Notes: generated by a model from the letters alone, not told the origin. Positions 1-11,312 are shown, counted from the stretch's first letter. The stretch is DNA of 64,000 nucleotides from Haberlea rhodopensis (GCA_907163345.1 CAJQUN010000015.1:6294886-6358885); one strand, 5' to 3'. Numbers and translations: made by a program.

Positions 1-322
1 TTTGTTTATCCCAGTATTATATGTATATGTTGACCATGGGTTTATCCCTGTGGTGTGTGAGGAGTTTATGCATTTTAGTTTATTTCACCCAGTGTGAATA
101 TCTGTTTAGCAAGTTGATTGGTGTATGCTGGATATGAAATTGGTGGTATTTATATATTTTCAGTAGATGTTGATTTGGGTTGGTGGTATGTTCCTCGTGC
201 AATGAGGTAATGTTGAATTTTTAGGGCCACATTTTAATAAATGTTAAACTAATCTTCCGCTGTTTACGCTATAATTATCATTGTGTGATCATTAATCACA
301 TGATTAGGATTGGGCCCTCACA
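1..322 (-). repeat. LTR end fragment (probable chromovirus solo LTR)
   Basis: No coding sequence is visible. The stretch ends in GGGCCCTCACA, which read on the minus strand is an LTR start TGTGAGGGCCC, comparable to the TGTGATGCCC and TGTGATATCC starts of the other gypsy LTRs here. Immediately to the right (GATAG, then copia sequence) there is no polypurine tract, so a solo LTR or a 5' LTR is likelier than a 3' LTR. The other end lies outside the window, so the target duplication cannot be checked. Confidence 0.4.
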
Positions 323-1957
323 GATAGAATATGTAAAAATTAAAATCCATTTCTTATGATCACTCGTGCGAAGGCTGACATATTCAAACCTCGTCATCTT
401 GTTTTTTCCTTGCAGACTCTTCTTCTGCTCTTCTTCAAGCCTTACTTACCACCACAGAACCTCGAGGATTTAAATTTGCAGCCAAACATCCGAAAATGGC
501 TTGCAGCTATGGATGATGAAATTCGAGCACTCCGCTCGAATGACAAATGGGAACTTCTCCCTCATGTATCTAGCATGAATGTTGTTGGAGCTAAATTGGT
601 TTTTCGTATCAAATTAACTCTGATGGTTACGTTGAATGTCTTAAAGCTCACCTCGTGGCTAAGGGTTTCACATAAGTTCCCGGTCTTGATTATCACTGGA
701 CTTTCTCTCCTGTGGTGAAGGCTTTTATCGTGCATATGGTCCTCTCTATTGCCGTTATGCGTAATTGACCTCTACATCAACTGGATGTGCCAAGAATGAT
801 TTTCTCAATGGTATTCTAGCTGAAATTGTCTTTATGGAGAAACCTTGTGGTTATATGATGCAAACCGTCCAGATCATGTATGTCATCTGGAAAAGGCCAT
901 TTATGATATGAAACAGGTACCTCGTGCTTGGTTTCAACATTTCATTGCCTTTCTCCTCACACTTGGGTTTACTTGCAGTCGCGCCGACACCTCCTTATTT
1001 ATCTTCACTCGCGGTCCTCACTACTTTATATTCTTGTCTATGTTTATGATATCATACTAACTGGAAACTATGCATCCCTTATTCAGAAATTCCTATCTCA
1101 GCTCCATTCTACTTTTGTCATTAAGGACCTTTGGGAGTTAGGATGTTTTCTTGGCTTGGAAGATTCTTATACCTCCGATGGCTTATTCTTGAGTCAAGAC
1201 AAATATGCTCAGGATATAATCCTTCGCTCTCAACTGCATGAAGGCAAGCAAGTTTCGACTCCCCTGGTTGTTGGCCAACACCTCGCTGCCGCATGCTCCT
1301 CCTTTGATGATCCCACTCTGTATCGTTCGCTTGTTGGTGCACTTCAGTATCTCACTATTACTTGCCTGGATATCTCCTTGCTGCCAATCATGTTAGTACA
1401 TTTATGTAGTATCCTATAATCATGCACTTCCAAGCAGTTAAACACATTTTACGACACATCAAAGGAACCAACTACTTTGGTCTTTCATTCACTCGAGTTA
1501 TGCCTACCAAACTATTGGCATATTCTGATGCTGACTGGGCCACTTGTCCTGACACTCGATGCTCCACTTCTGTTTACTGCATTTTTCTTTGTACTAATTT
1601 GGTTTCTTGGAGCTCCAAAAAACAATCGACAGCGTAGTTCAAGTTGTGAATCGGAATATCGGGCCCTCTCACATGCTGCTGCCAATGTCATGTGGCTCAC
1701 TCACCTTCTTCGTGACCTTCATATTACTCCGACATCATGCCCTATTCTTCTATGCGATAACAATAGCATTGTTCTCGTCCGCAACAATCTTGTTTGTCAC
1801 AAGCTCGCGAAACATATTGAGCTTTACCATCATTTCACTCGAGAAGTTGTCATGGTCGGTCGTCTCACCACTCAATATGTTCCTTCTCAGCTCAATATTG
1901 CTTATATTTTCACAAAAAAAATGTCTTTCGCTCGTTGTTTACCTTCTTCAGATCCAA
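323..1957 (+). pseudogene. Ty1/copia pol fragment: reverse transcriptase and RNase H (element H)
   Basis: This encodes the C-terminal half of a copia polyprotein that would copy element RNA into DNA. Visible in order are the linker before RT (356, MITRAKAD), the RT start (about 480-620, with the W..AMDDE and VGAKLVFRIK blocks), the AIYDMKQVPRAWFQ block near 895-935, the catalytic box at 1039-1053, the YRSLVGALQYL block near 1320, the RNase H DADW block near 1530, and the late SCESEYRALSHAA and HIELYHH blocks. The reading frame jumps at least four times and has stops, so it is dead. The catalytic YVDD box reads YVYD, losing the first aspartate. The last codons and the polypurine tract are found at 10931 because LARD-1 is inserted 5 bp after 1952. 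The clade was not assigned. Confidence 0.9.
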
Positions 1958-4323
1958 TGTAAGGACCCCCGCGCCCTTAACCCGTAATTAGTGTATTAAT
2001 CCATGCCATTAGTGCATACAATCAAACATGTAGGGGAAAAATCACTTATCATCATAGCCATTCATGCATATAATAAAAATTCTTTACATTATTCCATATA
2101 ATGTCTAGTTTTCCCCAACCAATTCCACATAGATCTCATGCACCAATATAATACACTAACATGTTCTCAGTTCATTTAGCAATTCAATAAATAATTGTAT
2201 GATACTCATAAATGAAGAGAGAAAGGCCCTTGCCTTTTTATACATGTCATATACACATAGTAGTGCTCACATACGAGCATCAAATAGGTACGTGTGTATC
2301 AATGTATAAAATACGGTGCTCAATACCGTCGCTGATATTTCGATCCCTGGTAACACATCCATAGCTCGAGCTCATCTCCAAAGCCATCGATGTACCTAAT
2401 CACCTGCCCCAACAGAGACAGCCCCCACACGGGGTGAGCATACCAATATCCCAAATCCAATAATCGCAATAATACAATTCACAATTTACAACAATGTAAA
2501 TGCTATGAAATACAAAATATACTCTCTGGATGGTGTCATCCTCATCCGGGATTCCCTGTACTGTCCCTGTTCTCAAAACAACTAAAACCATCAATTTCCC
2601 AAATGCCAGTAAATCATTACATTGATTAACACATCCATTTGCCATATACCGATATCATAATCAATAATATCAGATCATTAAACAACGATTACAAATGTTC
2701 CATATATCTCATTTATGGTTCCATAGTTCTATTTCATTGCTCTCTCTACAATAGCGGCATATCATTCTCACGCATGCTCAACAATAGTGGCGTCATAACC
2801 GATGTTCGCTCAAAGGCGACCACATCCCAATCATTGCTCGCTCGGAGCGGCACCCTATAATTCTCAATGTATATATGTCCATTCATAGTGATTACCATAA
2901 ACCATGCAAATCAATATACATTTATTGCAATATAGTGTACCATGCACTCAACAATTGCAATTATAATAAAGGGCTATGCTCGTACGTCATACGTACCTTA
3001 TAATCTCGTAGTTTGAGTCCAACCTTGCCTGAGTTCCACGTCCGATGAGTTATGTGCTAACACACAACTAACTCTCAATTAAACATAGGCATGCAGTCAC
3101 GTGCCCAAGAACGTTCACAATTTCCAAACCTATCGTCCATCCATGACGATTAGCAAATAAAAGCCCCCCCGGCTAAGCATGCATAATACACAAAATATTT
3201 CATTTTAAAAGTTTAATAGATAGCCAAAGACTCAACCGAGAATCTCATTTTATTAAACTTTGGCTCCAAACAATCCATTTTAAAGGTATAGCATTCTCAT
3301 TGGAATGTAGACATTGCCCCGGAAACGGGCCACTTAAACCTCGATTTCAAAATCCCGACATTTTTCCAAAATTTCCAAAAAAACAAAACCTTATGGGTGG
3401 CGATCGATCGCCCCTGTCCAGTGGGCAAAATCGCCTGCTCGCGATCGATCGTGAACCATCGCGATCGATCACCAACCTGCTCGCGATCAATCGCCTAGAC
3501 CACGCGATCGATCGCCTGCACTGTTCATTGTCACCCAAAAATGAACTGCTCATCGCGATCGATCGCCACACCTCAGCGATCGATCGCCACCTGCGATTTT
3601 CTGAGAAATTCGAGCTTCCATTGTTTTTTTCACACCCAAACTCAAAACCAACACCCCATACACCTTCAACACCTCAAATACACTCTTAAAACTCAATAAA
3701 AACTCAAACAACAAACTTTAAGATTTTTACCCAAAATCCACAAATCCAAAACTAACATTAATACTCAACCAAAATCAACAATACTACTACCAAATCGAAG
3801 ACAATGACGAGGGGAAGATTAATACCTGATTATCTTCGAGAAAACCGGCTCCCGAGCCAAGCTACCGACGATTTTCTTCCAAGAGCAAAAGAGGGGAAAT
3901 GGGGTGGGGGGGGAAGGGTTTGAGCGAGGAGAGAGGGGAGAGAGAGAAGGGTTCTGTGCCAAATGACGGAATACCGAGTCCACTTGGTATATATAGTACC
4001 AAAACTCGAAAAATACCAATCCCTTCACAAATACATCATGATTCATAAATATCATATGTATTCAATAATTACCTCACAATCTCTATTTCCATTATCTGCC
4101 CCAGTACAACGGACTCTGGACCCCAAAACCACTAAAGACCAAATTTCAAGGTTATCACCACGATGAGAATACAATCTCATCCCTTGGATCCAACGACTCC
4201 AAATATCGGATTTAAAATCCCCGAGAGTCTTGAAACCGCAATTAGTTCATAATTGCCACAAAAAAAATCCATTAAGGACTATTACCACACCGGGATTAAC
4301 ACCATTAATCCCCGGGCATCACA
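1958..4323 (-). repeat. 3' LTR of LARD-1 (LTR type L1)
   Basis: Boundaries are TGTAAGGACCC at 1958 and GGGCATCACA ending at 4323. The next bases, read on the minus strand, are a purine run (AGTGGGGGATAAT) that serves as polypurine tract. Apart from small differences it matches 8583-10930. ORFs across it (for example 3300-3689, rich in AIDR and GDRS) come from the palindrome array and are not genes. Confidence 0.9.
3400..3587. repeat. Array of GCGATCGATCGC palindromes in L1 LTR
   Basis: Eight-base cores GATCGATC (some with one change) start at 3402, 3443, 3463, 3485, 3506, 3557 and 3578. Neighbouring members are 20-22 bp apart (3443/3463/3485/3506, 3557/3578) and groups are separated by about 40-50 bp. 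In the 5' LTR copy the array lies about 0.4 kb downstream of a TATA-like box, so it would be in the transcript leader. Confidence 0.9.
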
Positions 4324-6707
4324 ATTATCCCCCACTAATAAAATTTCATCCTCAAAATTTGCACAGGCGTACCTCATGTACAACCAAAACCACATAATCA
4401 ATACGGATCTACACCGTCGAATCACGAACATATCATGAACGATTTCCAACAGCGAGGATACCGACCTCGCACCAAAACCTGGAATGGAGTAATCTCCCAA
4501 TCCGACACAAAACCACAAAAGACGTCAGCATTCCCCGATGCTAACCATCCCGAGAGCAGTCATCCAAACTTAATTGCAAATCCAACAAATCATCCGTGAT
4601 TCCAAAGTAGATATCGCCACGACGATATCTCCACGATTTAGTCTACGATGTTAAACATACATCGTTGCCAAGGAAACCACCAGCACACAACAGTGTACCT
4701 AAACCACATCCGGACTCCATTTTCCAAACCCATCTCCAACAGAGGAGTAGTTACACCACATTGCAATACGGATCGGCAACTCATTGCTACCGATCAATAC
4801 AAAACACATCTCTAAAGATGTTTACATCCGGGTGTTCCAAGAAATCACATCTTGGTCCAAACACACTATCGAGACTCCACAAGGTCTCAAGTTCTCTAAA
4901 GGACATGCAAGAACAATCAATTGCATTCCCACCACACGTGCCAACCACGACACTTAACCAATCTGAATTCTGGTCATCTCTCGCTTACCCTAGGATTCAA
5001 CAATCCTAACACAGGGATGTTATCAAATTACTCAGAAGTGAAAATACCATGGCCTAAGATATGACAATCCCTCCTCAAGGGAAGTCAATCGACCTTCACG
5101 ATCATTTCTCAGAATGCATCGTGCCATCGAGATTTACCAATCTCAAGATGCCACAATCTCTCACCAGAGATTGCCAAACGAAGCGCACTAGTCCGATGCT
5201 CGACGAGCATTAAGAAGGGTTGGAATTCGTATACATATACATGTACACATGCGTAAGCACCAACACAACATGCACACACAATGCAATAGACTCGGGTATC
5301 TCCAATCATACCCAAAATCCCAAAACCAACTGTCAATCCACATTATTCTCACTCCACGGAGAATGATGGTTGACAAACCAAAAAAAATGTGTGATTTTAA
5401 CATCAATACTACGCAAACCAAATCAACGAATCTCCCAAAAGATTCAACTGGTAGGTATATCAATAGCGCATTCCTCACAAGGAAAGTATCATGAATCCAT
5501 GACCCTCCAACCTTGAACCACTGTTCGGAAAATCTGGATATATTTATACCAAAACCGGAACCCAGAAATACACAACTGGTTAGGATAGTGCACCAACCCA
5601 CTATTACCCCAAATGAAACCCGTATACACCATGTATACTCATTCTAATACTGCTATGTACTAATGCTATAATACTTCACAATCGAGCATTTCTCTGGAGA
5701 CGTCTCCTTTAACATCTCACCGAAAGGTAAGAGATCCATTACTCGGTCCAACACCAGTAATACTCGCCATGGCTGATTTACAATCAACCCACAACCGATA
5801 CCAACTGTCTCCATGACAATATAATCCAAATCTCTCCAGGAGATAAAATCAATATAGTAGTGTTACCCCACTAGCTATAACCCACAATTCCAATTGTGAC
5901 TCCAGTTGCAGTCTACATGCAAAGATGCTCAACCAGAGCTAATAACGACTTGTAAACACTCACGTTGGTATTCCCAACAAAATCGAGTTGTCCCGGTACA
6001 AGCCCTTCAAAACAATAGACGTAAAACGTTCCCGTGAGGTATTCCCTACCTCAATCATCATGCCACATAGAGACTACAAGAGTCAACCATAAGTCCTCAT
6101 CATATCATCATACGATTCACCGAACTCAGTCCCAACGTATAGTATAATTGCCACAACAAGCACACTAAAACACTGCTACAATACATGGTTAGCAAAGCGC
6201 TGCCTCCATAGGCTTATACCAAGCCTACCAACGTATCATTTGTTCCATCCCGGCACACCACACCGTAACATCCATTAGAGTAGTGGGTCATCACTCTAAC
6301 ATTTCTTTAATACCAATGCACAAAGAACATTCCGGTGTCCTTGCTCAACCACAAAGCAATCCTAATTCCGTAGGATTTATTCCACACCCTCGGGGGTGGG
6401 TGTGATCATGTCTACCACATGTCACCTCGGCATAAGTAAGTAGTTTCCTCAACAACTACTCCTGTTACCATTCACTTGGACATAGCCATTCCAACGAGTA
6501 TACCCAAAGGTACCACTACTCGTAAAACATTTACCTCAAATATTTGTTGCGGTACACTTCATGTACGACACACCCAATAATTCATCAAGCGACCTTCTCG
6601 GCATAATGGTCTCGTCAACTAGTGACCCAGACACTACCATGCGCTCACCATTGGCACTCAAACCATACGACTAAATACATATACATAAATGTATTATTCA
6701 TCAAAAC

Positions 6708-6864
6708 GACGCTACGCGTCTACATAGACATCCACTATGTCATCGTCATCCCGTGACGGTACCTGTCAACATATGACATTCAAAATAACATCGTCAACTC
6801 GTGACGGTACATGTCGAAACACGACATCCATAGCCTCATCGTCAAACACATGACGGTATATGTA
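6708..6864. repeat. 48-bp tandem hairpin array
   Basis: CGTCA-loop-TGACG hairpins start at 6744, 6792 and 6840, exactly 48 bp apart. Between them are TGTC-7 nt-GACA hairpins. Just upstream are GACGC-TAC-GCGTC (6708-6720) and GACAT-CCACT-ATGTC (6727-6741). The loops differ while the stems stay perfect. Confidence 0.8.
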
Positions 6865-6949
6865 TATCAACGCATATCATCCACAATAATGCTAATAAAA
6901 CAGTAATATGCCATACCTCATCACTAACAAGATAGCGGCATACCTGTCT

Positions 6950-7590
6950 CCGTCGTCCAATAGTGGTATGCAATCAGCACCCATCGCTCGTAGGTGGCGT
7001 AATCCAGTGCTACGTACATAGCGGTATAACACATCGCTATAGAATCCGCGGCATGATCTCTCGCCATAGAGTCAGAGGCATAAAACATCGATATAGATAC
7101 CCGGCGGTATGAACCATCGCCATAGATGTAGCAGAATATACCATCGCTATATAATACCCGACGGCATGAACCATCGCCAATAGAATAGCGGAATGAACCA
7201 TCGCTATGAATACCCGGCGACATAAACCATCGCCAATAGAATAGCGGAATGAACCATCGATATGAATACCCGGCGACATAAACCATCGCCAATAGAATAG
7301 CGGAATGAACCATCGCTATTAATACCCGGCGGAATAAACCATCGCCAATAGAATAGCGGAATTAACCATCGCTATGAATACCCGACGGCATAAACCATCG
7401 CCAATAGAATAGCGGAATGAACCATCGCTATGAATACCCGGTGGCATAAACCATCGCCCATAGAATAGCGTAATGAACCATCGCTATGAATACCCAACGG
7501 CATAAACCATCGCCAATAGAATAGCGGAACGAACCGTCGCTATGAATACCCGATGGCATAAACCATCGCCAATAGAATAGCCGATCCCTA
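6950..7590. repeat. 56-bp tandem array of alternating hairpins
   Basis: About eleven copies, clearest from 7140 to 7590, have an exact 56-bp period (for example 7195, 7251, 7307). Each unit holds two 28-bp halves. One is a stem ATAGCG/CGCTAT around the loop GAATGAACCAT. The other is a stem GGCG/CGCC around a loop such as ACATAAACCAT. The left copies are more decayed. A counterpart in opposite orientation lies at 59440-59775. Confidence 0.88.
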
Positions 7591-7611
7591 GTCTTGTTAC
7601 AGTAGTGTATT

Positions 7612-8126
7612 TTAATGCACCTCGCTTGTCATGACCGCGGCACTAATACCCCTCGCTTCGACATATTAGCGGCATAGAATAACCTCGCTCAAATGCGGCA
7701 TGCGGCAAAATCCTCGCTTCAACATTTGGCGGCAAATATTCTTTCCTCGGTACAATATGACAGCGGCAAGTATTCTATCATCGCGTCAAGTGACAGCGGC
7801 AAAGCATTTAAAATCATCACTCATCCATAACAACGACTCATTTGATATTCACAAGCATTCCATCTATACCTGCAACACAATGCATATTCCATATCCCAAT
7901 ATACATCACCATGAGTGTATTTTAATGCACCTCGCTCAAATGCGACATGTGGCAACACCCTCGCGTCAACATTTGGCGGCAAAGCATTAAAATCATCACT
8001 CTCATATATACAACCACAATGAGTGTATTTTAATGCACCTCGCTCAAATGTGACATGCGGCAACACCCTCGCTTCAACATTTGGCGGCAAAGCATTAAAA
8101 TCATCACTCCAATATATATATACAAC
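7612..8126. repeat. About 32-bp array of CGCT...AGCG units plus a 108-bp duplication
   Basis: Units start near 7623, 7654, 7686, 7715, 7748 and 7782, spaced 29-34 bp. Each has a CGCT-like half, a loop of about 9-10 nt and an AGCG(GC) half. From 7912 a 108-bp block is tandemly duplicated (7912-8019, 8020-8126). The same array occurs inside chromovirus L2 LTRs (21178-21365), so the LARD interior shares this module with an autonomous family. Confidence 0.8.
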
Positions 8127-8567
8127 CACAATGCATAATCCATTTTGTATATAAAATGCAGGTTACCGTTTCGTGTCTTTCAACCCTGGCCTTAGCCCTT
8201 CATGTTATAGCATCCCTACAGGAACAATCCCAAACCATGAGCATATAATAATTCATATTCACCACATTATTATTATAACAAGTAAATGCATAAATCATGA
8301 GTACAAAGTACTTCCTGTATCCCAATGCATTTCAAAATGCTCCCTTTGGTTGTCCCTGTGCCACAGCTCACAATCATAATCAATAGATTATATTATGATT
8401 CCATAGATGTCATGACATAAAATTGTTCCACTATGATCACATATCATAAATGCACATAAGCAAAATAGTTGTGTCACACAACACTAACCACTATCATGCA
8501 TAAATATGTGCTACCCATCCCTATCAGCATGTTCCAGGCCCTCAACAACCCCAAAGAGGAAACCACT

Positions 8568-8579
8568 GCTCTGATACAC
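8568..8579 (-). promoter_or_regulatory. Primer-binding site of LARD-1 (initiator tRNA-Met type, decayed)
   Basis: Read on the minus strand, the bases next to the 5' LTR are TGTATCAGAGCAGTGG. The usual plant site is TGGTATCAGAGC, so one G is missing. It marks which LTR is 5' and fixes the element on the minus strand. Confidence 0.75.
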
Positions 8580-10032
8580 TAATGTAAGGACCCCCGAGCC
8601 CTTAAACCATAATTAGTGTATTAATCCATGCCATTAGTGCATACAATCATACATGTAGGGGAAAACCACTTACCATCATAGCCATTCATGCATATAATAA
8701 AAATTCTTTACATTATTCCATATAATGTCTAGTTTTCCCCAACCAATTCCACATACATCTCATGCACCAATATAATACACTAACATGTTCTCAGTTCATT
8801 TAGCAATTCAATAAATAATTGTATGCTACTCATAAATGAAAAGAGAAAGGCCCTTTTCCTTTTTATACATGCCATATACGCATAGTAGTGCTCACATACG
8901 AGCATCAAATAATGTATGTGTGTATCAATGTATAAAATATGGTGCTCAATACCGTCACTGGTATTTTGATCCCTGGTAGCACCTCCAATCCATAGCTCGA
9001 GCTCATCTCCAAAGCCATCGATGTACCTAATCACCTGCCCCAACAGAGACAGCCCCCACACGGGGTGAGCATACCAATATCCCAAATCCAATAATCGTAA
9101 TAATACAATTCACAATTTACAACAATGTAAATGCTATGAAATACAAAATATACTCCCTGGATGGTATCATCCTCATCCGGGATTCCCTGTACTGTCCCTG
9201 TTCTCAAAACAACTGAAACCATCAATTTCCCAAATGCCAGTAAATCATTACATTGATTAACACATCCATTTGCCATATACCGATATCATAATCAATAATA
9301 TCAGATCATTAAACAACGATTACAAATGTTCCATATATCTCATTTATGGTTTCATAGTTCTATTTCATTGCTCTCTCTACAATATCGGCATTTCATTCTC
9401 ACGCATGCTCAACAGCAGTGGCGTCATAACTGATGTTCGCTCAAAGGCGACCACATCCCAATCATTGCTCGCTCGGAGGCGGCACCATATAATTCTCAAT
9501 GTATATATGTCCATTCATAGTGATTACCATAAACCATGCAAATCAATATACATTTATTGCAATATAGTGTACCATGCACTCAACAATTGCAATTATAATA
9601 AAGGGCTATGCTCGTACGTCATACGTACCTTATAATCTCGTAGTTTGAGTCCAACCTTGCCTGAGTTCCACGTCCGATGAGTTATGTGCTAACACACAAA
9701 TAACTATCAATTAAACATAGGCATGCAATCACGTGCCCAAGAACGTTCACAATTTCCAAACCTATCGTCCATCCATGACGATTAGCAAAATAAAAGCCCC
9801 CCCGGCTAAGCATGCATAATACACAAAATATTCCATTTTAAAAGTTTAATAGATAGCCAAAGAATCAACGGAGAATCTCATTTTATTAAACTTTGGCTCC
9901 AAACAATCCATTTTAAAGGTATAGCATTCCCATTGGAATGTAGACATTGCCCCGGAAACGGGCCACTTAAACCTCGATTTCAAAATCCCGACATTTTTCC
10001 AAAATTTTCAAAAAAACAAAACCTTACGGGCG

Positions 10033-10201
10033 GCGATCGATCGCCGGTTTTAGCGCAATCGATCGCCCCTGTCCAGTGGGCCAAATCGCCTTCTCGCGAT
10101 CGATCGCCAACCCTCGCGATCGATAGCCTAGACCACGCGATCGATCGCCTGCACTGTTCATCGTCACCCAAAAATGAACTGCTCGTCGCGATCGATCGCC
10201 A
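10033..10201. repeat. Palindrome array in the LARD-1 5' LTR
   Basis: GATCGATC cores start at 10035, 10057 (first base changed), 10098, 10118, 10139 and 10190. Close neighbours are 20-22 bp apart, as in the 3' LTR copy, although individual members differ between the two LTRs. Confidence 0.88.
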
Positions 10202-10593
10202 CTTGCGATTTGCCGAGAAATTCGAGCTTCCATGGTGTTTTTCACACCCAAACTCAAAACCAACACCCCATACACCTTCAACACCTCAAATACACCCTTA
10301 AAACTCAATAAAAACTCCAACAACAATCTTTAAGATTTTTATCCAAAATCCACAAATCCAAAACTAACATTAATACTCAACCAAAATCAACAATACTACT
10401 ACCAAATCGAAGACAATGACGAGGGAAAAATTAATACCTAATTATCTTCGAGAAAACCGGCTCCGATCCAAGCTACCAACAATTTTCTTCCAAGAGCAAA
10501 GAGGGGAAATGGTGGGGAAAAGGGTTTGAGCGAGGAGAGAGGGGAGAGAGAGAAGGGTTCCGTGCCAAATGACGGAATACCGAGTCAACTTGG

Positions 10594-10601
10594 TATATAT
10601 A
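10594..10601 (-). promoter_or_regulatory. TATA-like box of the L1 LTR
   Basis: TATATATA lies about 330 bp inside the LTR on the minus strand and is framed by TGGTA/TACCA. The same box occurs in the other L1 LTRs (near 3990 and 51205). Position and sequence suit an RNA polymerase II start. The transcription start was not tested. Confidence 0.4.
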
Positions 10602-10930
10602 GTACCAAAACTTGAATAATACCAATCCCTTCACAAATACATCATGATTCATTAAATATCATCTGTATTCAATAATTACCTCACAATCTCTATTTCCATT
10701 ATATGCCCCAGTACAAAGTACTCCGGACCCCAAGACCCACTAAAGACCAAATTCAAAGGTTATCACCACTATGAGAATACAATCTTATCCTTGGATCCAA
10801 CGACTCCAAATATCGGATTTAAAATTCCCGAGAGTCTCGAAACCGCAATTAAGTCATAATTGCCACAAATAAAATCCATTAAGGACTATTACCACACCGG
10901 GATTAACATCATTAATCCCCGGGAATCACA

Positions 10931-11109
10931 TCCAAGCTATGTATTGGACCCAATCCCACGCTTCGCTTTGAGGGGGATGTTAAAGATACTTCAATATCTT
11001 CTCATATAAATGAAGATTAGCTTGTATTGTTTAGATATGATTTAGTAAATCATATCATATCTTGTAGATTGTATCATATCTAGTGTAATCCTTTAAAATA
11101 TGAAATACT
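10931..11109 (+). repeat. End of copia H pol, polypurine tract and start of its 3' LTR
   Basis: Sequence continues from 1957 across LARD-1. The last pol codons (TLRFEGDV-like) are followed by the purine run GAGGGGGA (10970-10977) and an LTR start TGTTAAAGATA at 10978. The right end of this short LTR is not clear, because the sequence passes into a tandem duplication at 11110. Confidence 0.65.
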
Positions 11110-11312
11110 GGGATACAACAGTTACCCTTACTTTGTGATCGATCGAAGTGGTGCTTGTGTTGCTGTACGGTTCAAAAGATTTGAGTTGCACCGTTACCAT
11201 CAGCTATATTGTTGGGATACAACAATTACCCTTACTTTGTGATAGATGGAAGTGGTGCTTATGTTGCTGTATGGTTTAAAAGATTTGAGTTGCACCGTTA
11301 CCATCAGCTATA
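11110..11312 (+). repeat. 104-bp tandem duplication
   Basis: Two units (11110-11213 and 11214-11312) begin GGGATACAACA and share the TTGAGTTGCACCGTTACC block. They differ at a handful of bases; one unit has GATCGATCGAAG where the other has GATAGATGGAAG. No coding potential is seen. Confidence 0.8.

Larger units (their letters stand above)
4324..8582 (-). other. Non-coding interior of LARD-1 built of short hairpins
   Basis: No ORF here matches a retroelement protein. The region instead carries dozens of short perfect inverted repeats. Examples are 4452-4470 (GCGAGG/CCTCGC), 4610-4629 (GATATCG/CGATATC), 5129-5144 (GAGATT/AATCTC), 5154-5173 (CAATCTCT/AGAGATTG), 5196-5210 (ATGCTC/GAGCAT), 5294-5313 (GGGTAT/ATACCC), 5622-5638 (GTATAC/GTATAC), 5696-5707 (GGAGACGTCTCC), 6209-6227 (TAGGCTT/AAGCCTA), 6358-6377 (AATCCTA/TAGGATT) and 6494-6523 (ACGAGTA/TACTCGT). 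The right part (about 7610-8560) resembles the R/U5 side of chromovirus L2 LTRs. The block 4450-5950 is homologous to 53159-54653 in element E. Confidence 0.8.
1958..10930 (-). mobile_element. LARD-1: complete non-coding LTR retrotransposon
   Basis: The element has two LTRs of 2366 and 2348 bp in the same orientation, both beginning TGTAAGGACCC and ending ATCACA on the plus strand. It is flanked by the 5-bp duplication TCCAA (1953-1957 and 10931-10935), which splits a copia pol. The primer site is beside the right LTR and the polypurine tract beside the left one, so it reads on the minus strand. The 4259-bp interior has no gag or pol similarity I can find, which is the definition of a large retrotransposon derivative (LARD). 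It would depend on proteins of an autonomous relative; the chromovirus J has a similar LTR layout and shares part of the interior. This inference needs a search for a coding partner with this LTR. Confidence 0.88.
8583..10930 (-). repeat. 5' LTR of LARD-1 (LTR type L1)
   Basis: It begins TGTAAGGACCC at 8583 and ends GGGAATCACA at 10930, next to the right copy of the TCCAA duplication. It matches 1958-4323 apart from scattered substitutions and small indels. Confidence 0.9.

Noticed and set aside
3400..3587. Cyanobacterial HIP1-like sequence (GCGATCGC) as a sign of bacterial contamination
   Set aside because: The motif occurs only inside plant LTRs with target duplications and primer sites, and the rest of the sequence is AT-rich with no bacterial genes.
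3300..3689. ORFs rich in AIDR/GDRS repeats (also near 9933, 21681, 26598, 41647, 55377, 62159)
   Set aside because: The palindrome GCGATCGATCGC reads A-I-D-R, R-S-I or D-R-S in the different frames on both strands. The ORFs lie inside LTRs, differ between copies and have no domain, so they are by-products of the array.
6924..7313. 129-residue minus-strand ORF rich in YSYRWFIPLFYW-like repeats
   Set aside because: It is a translation of the 56-bp hairpin array. Because 56 is not a multiple of three, the frame shifts from unit to unit, so no repeat protein is encoded.
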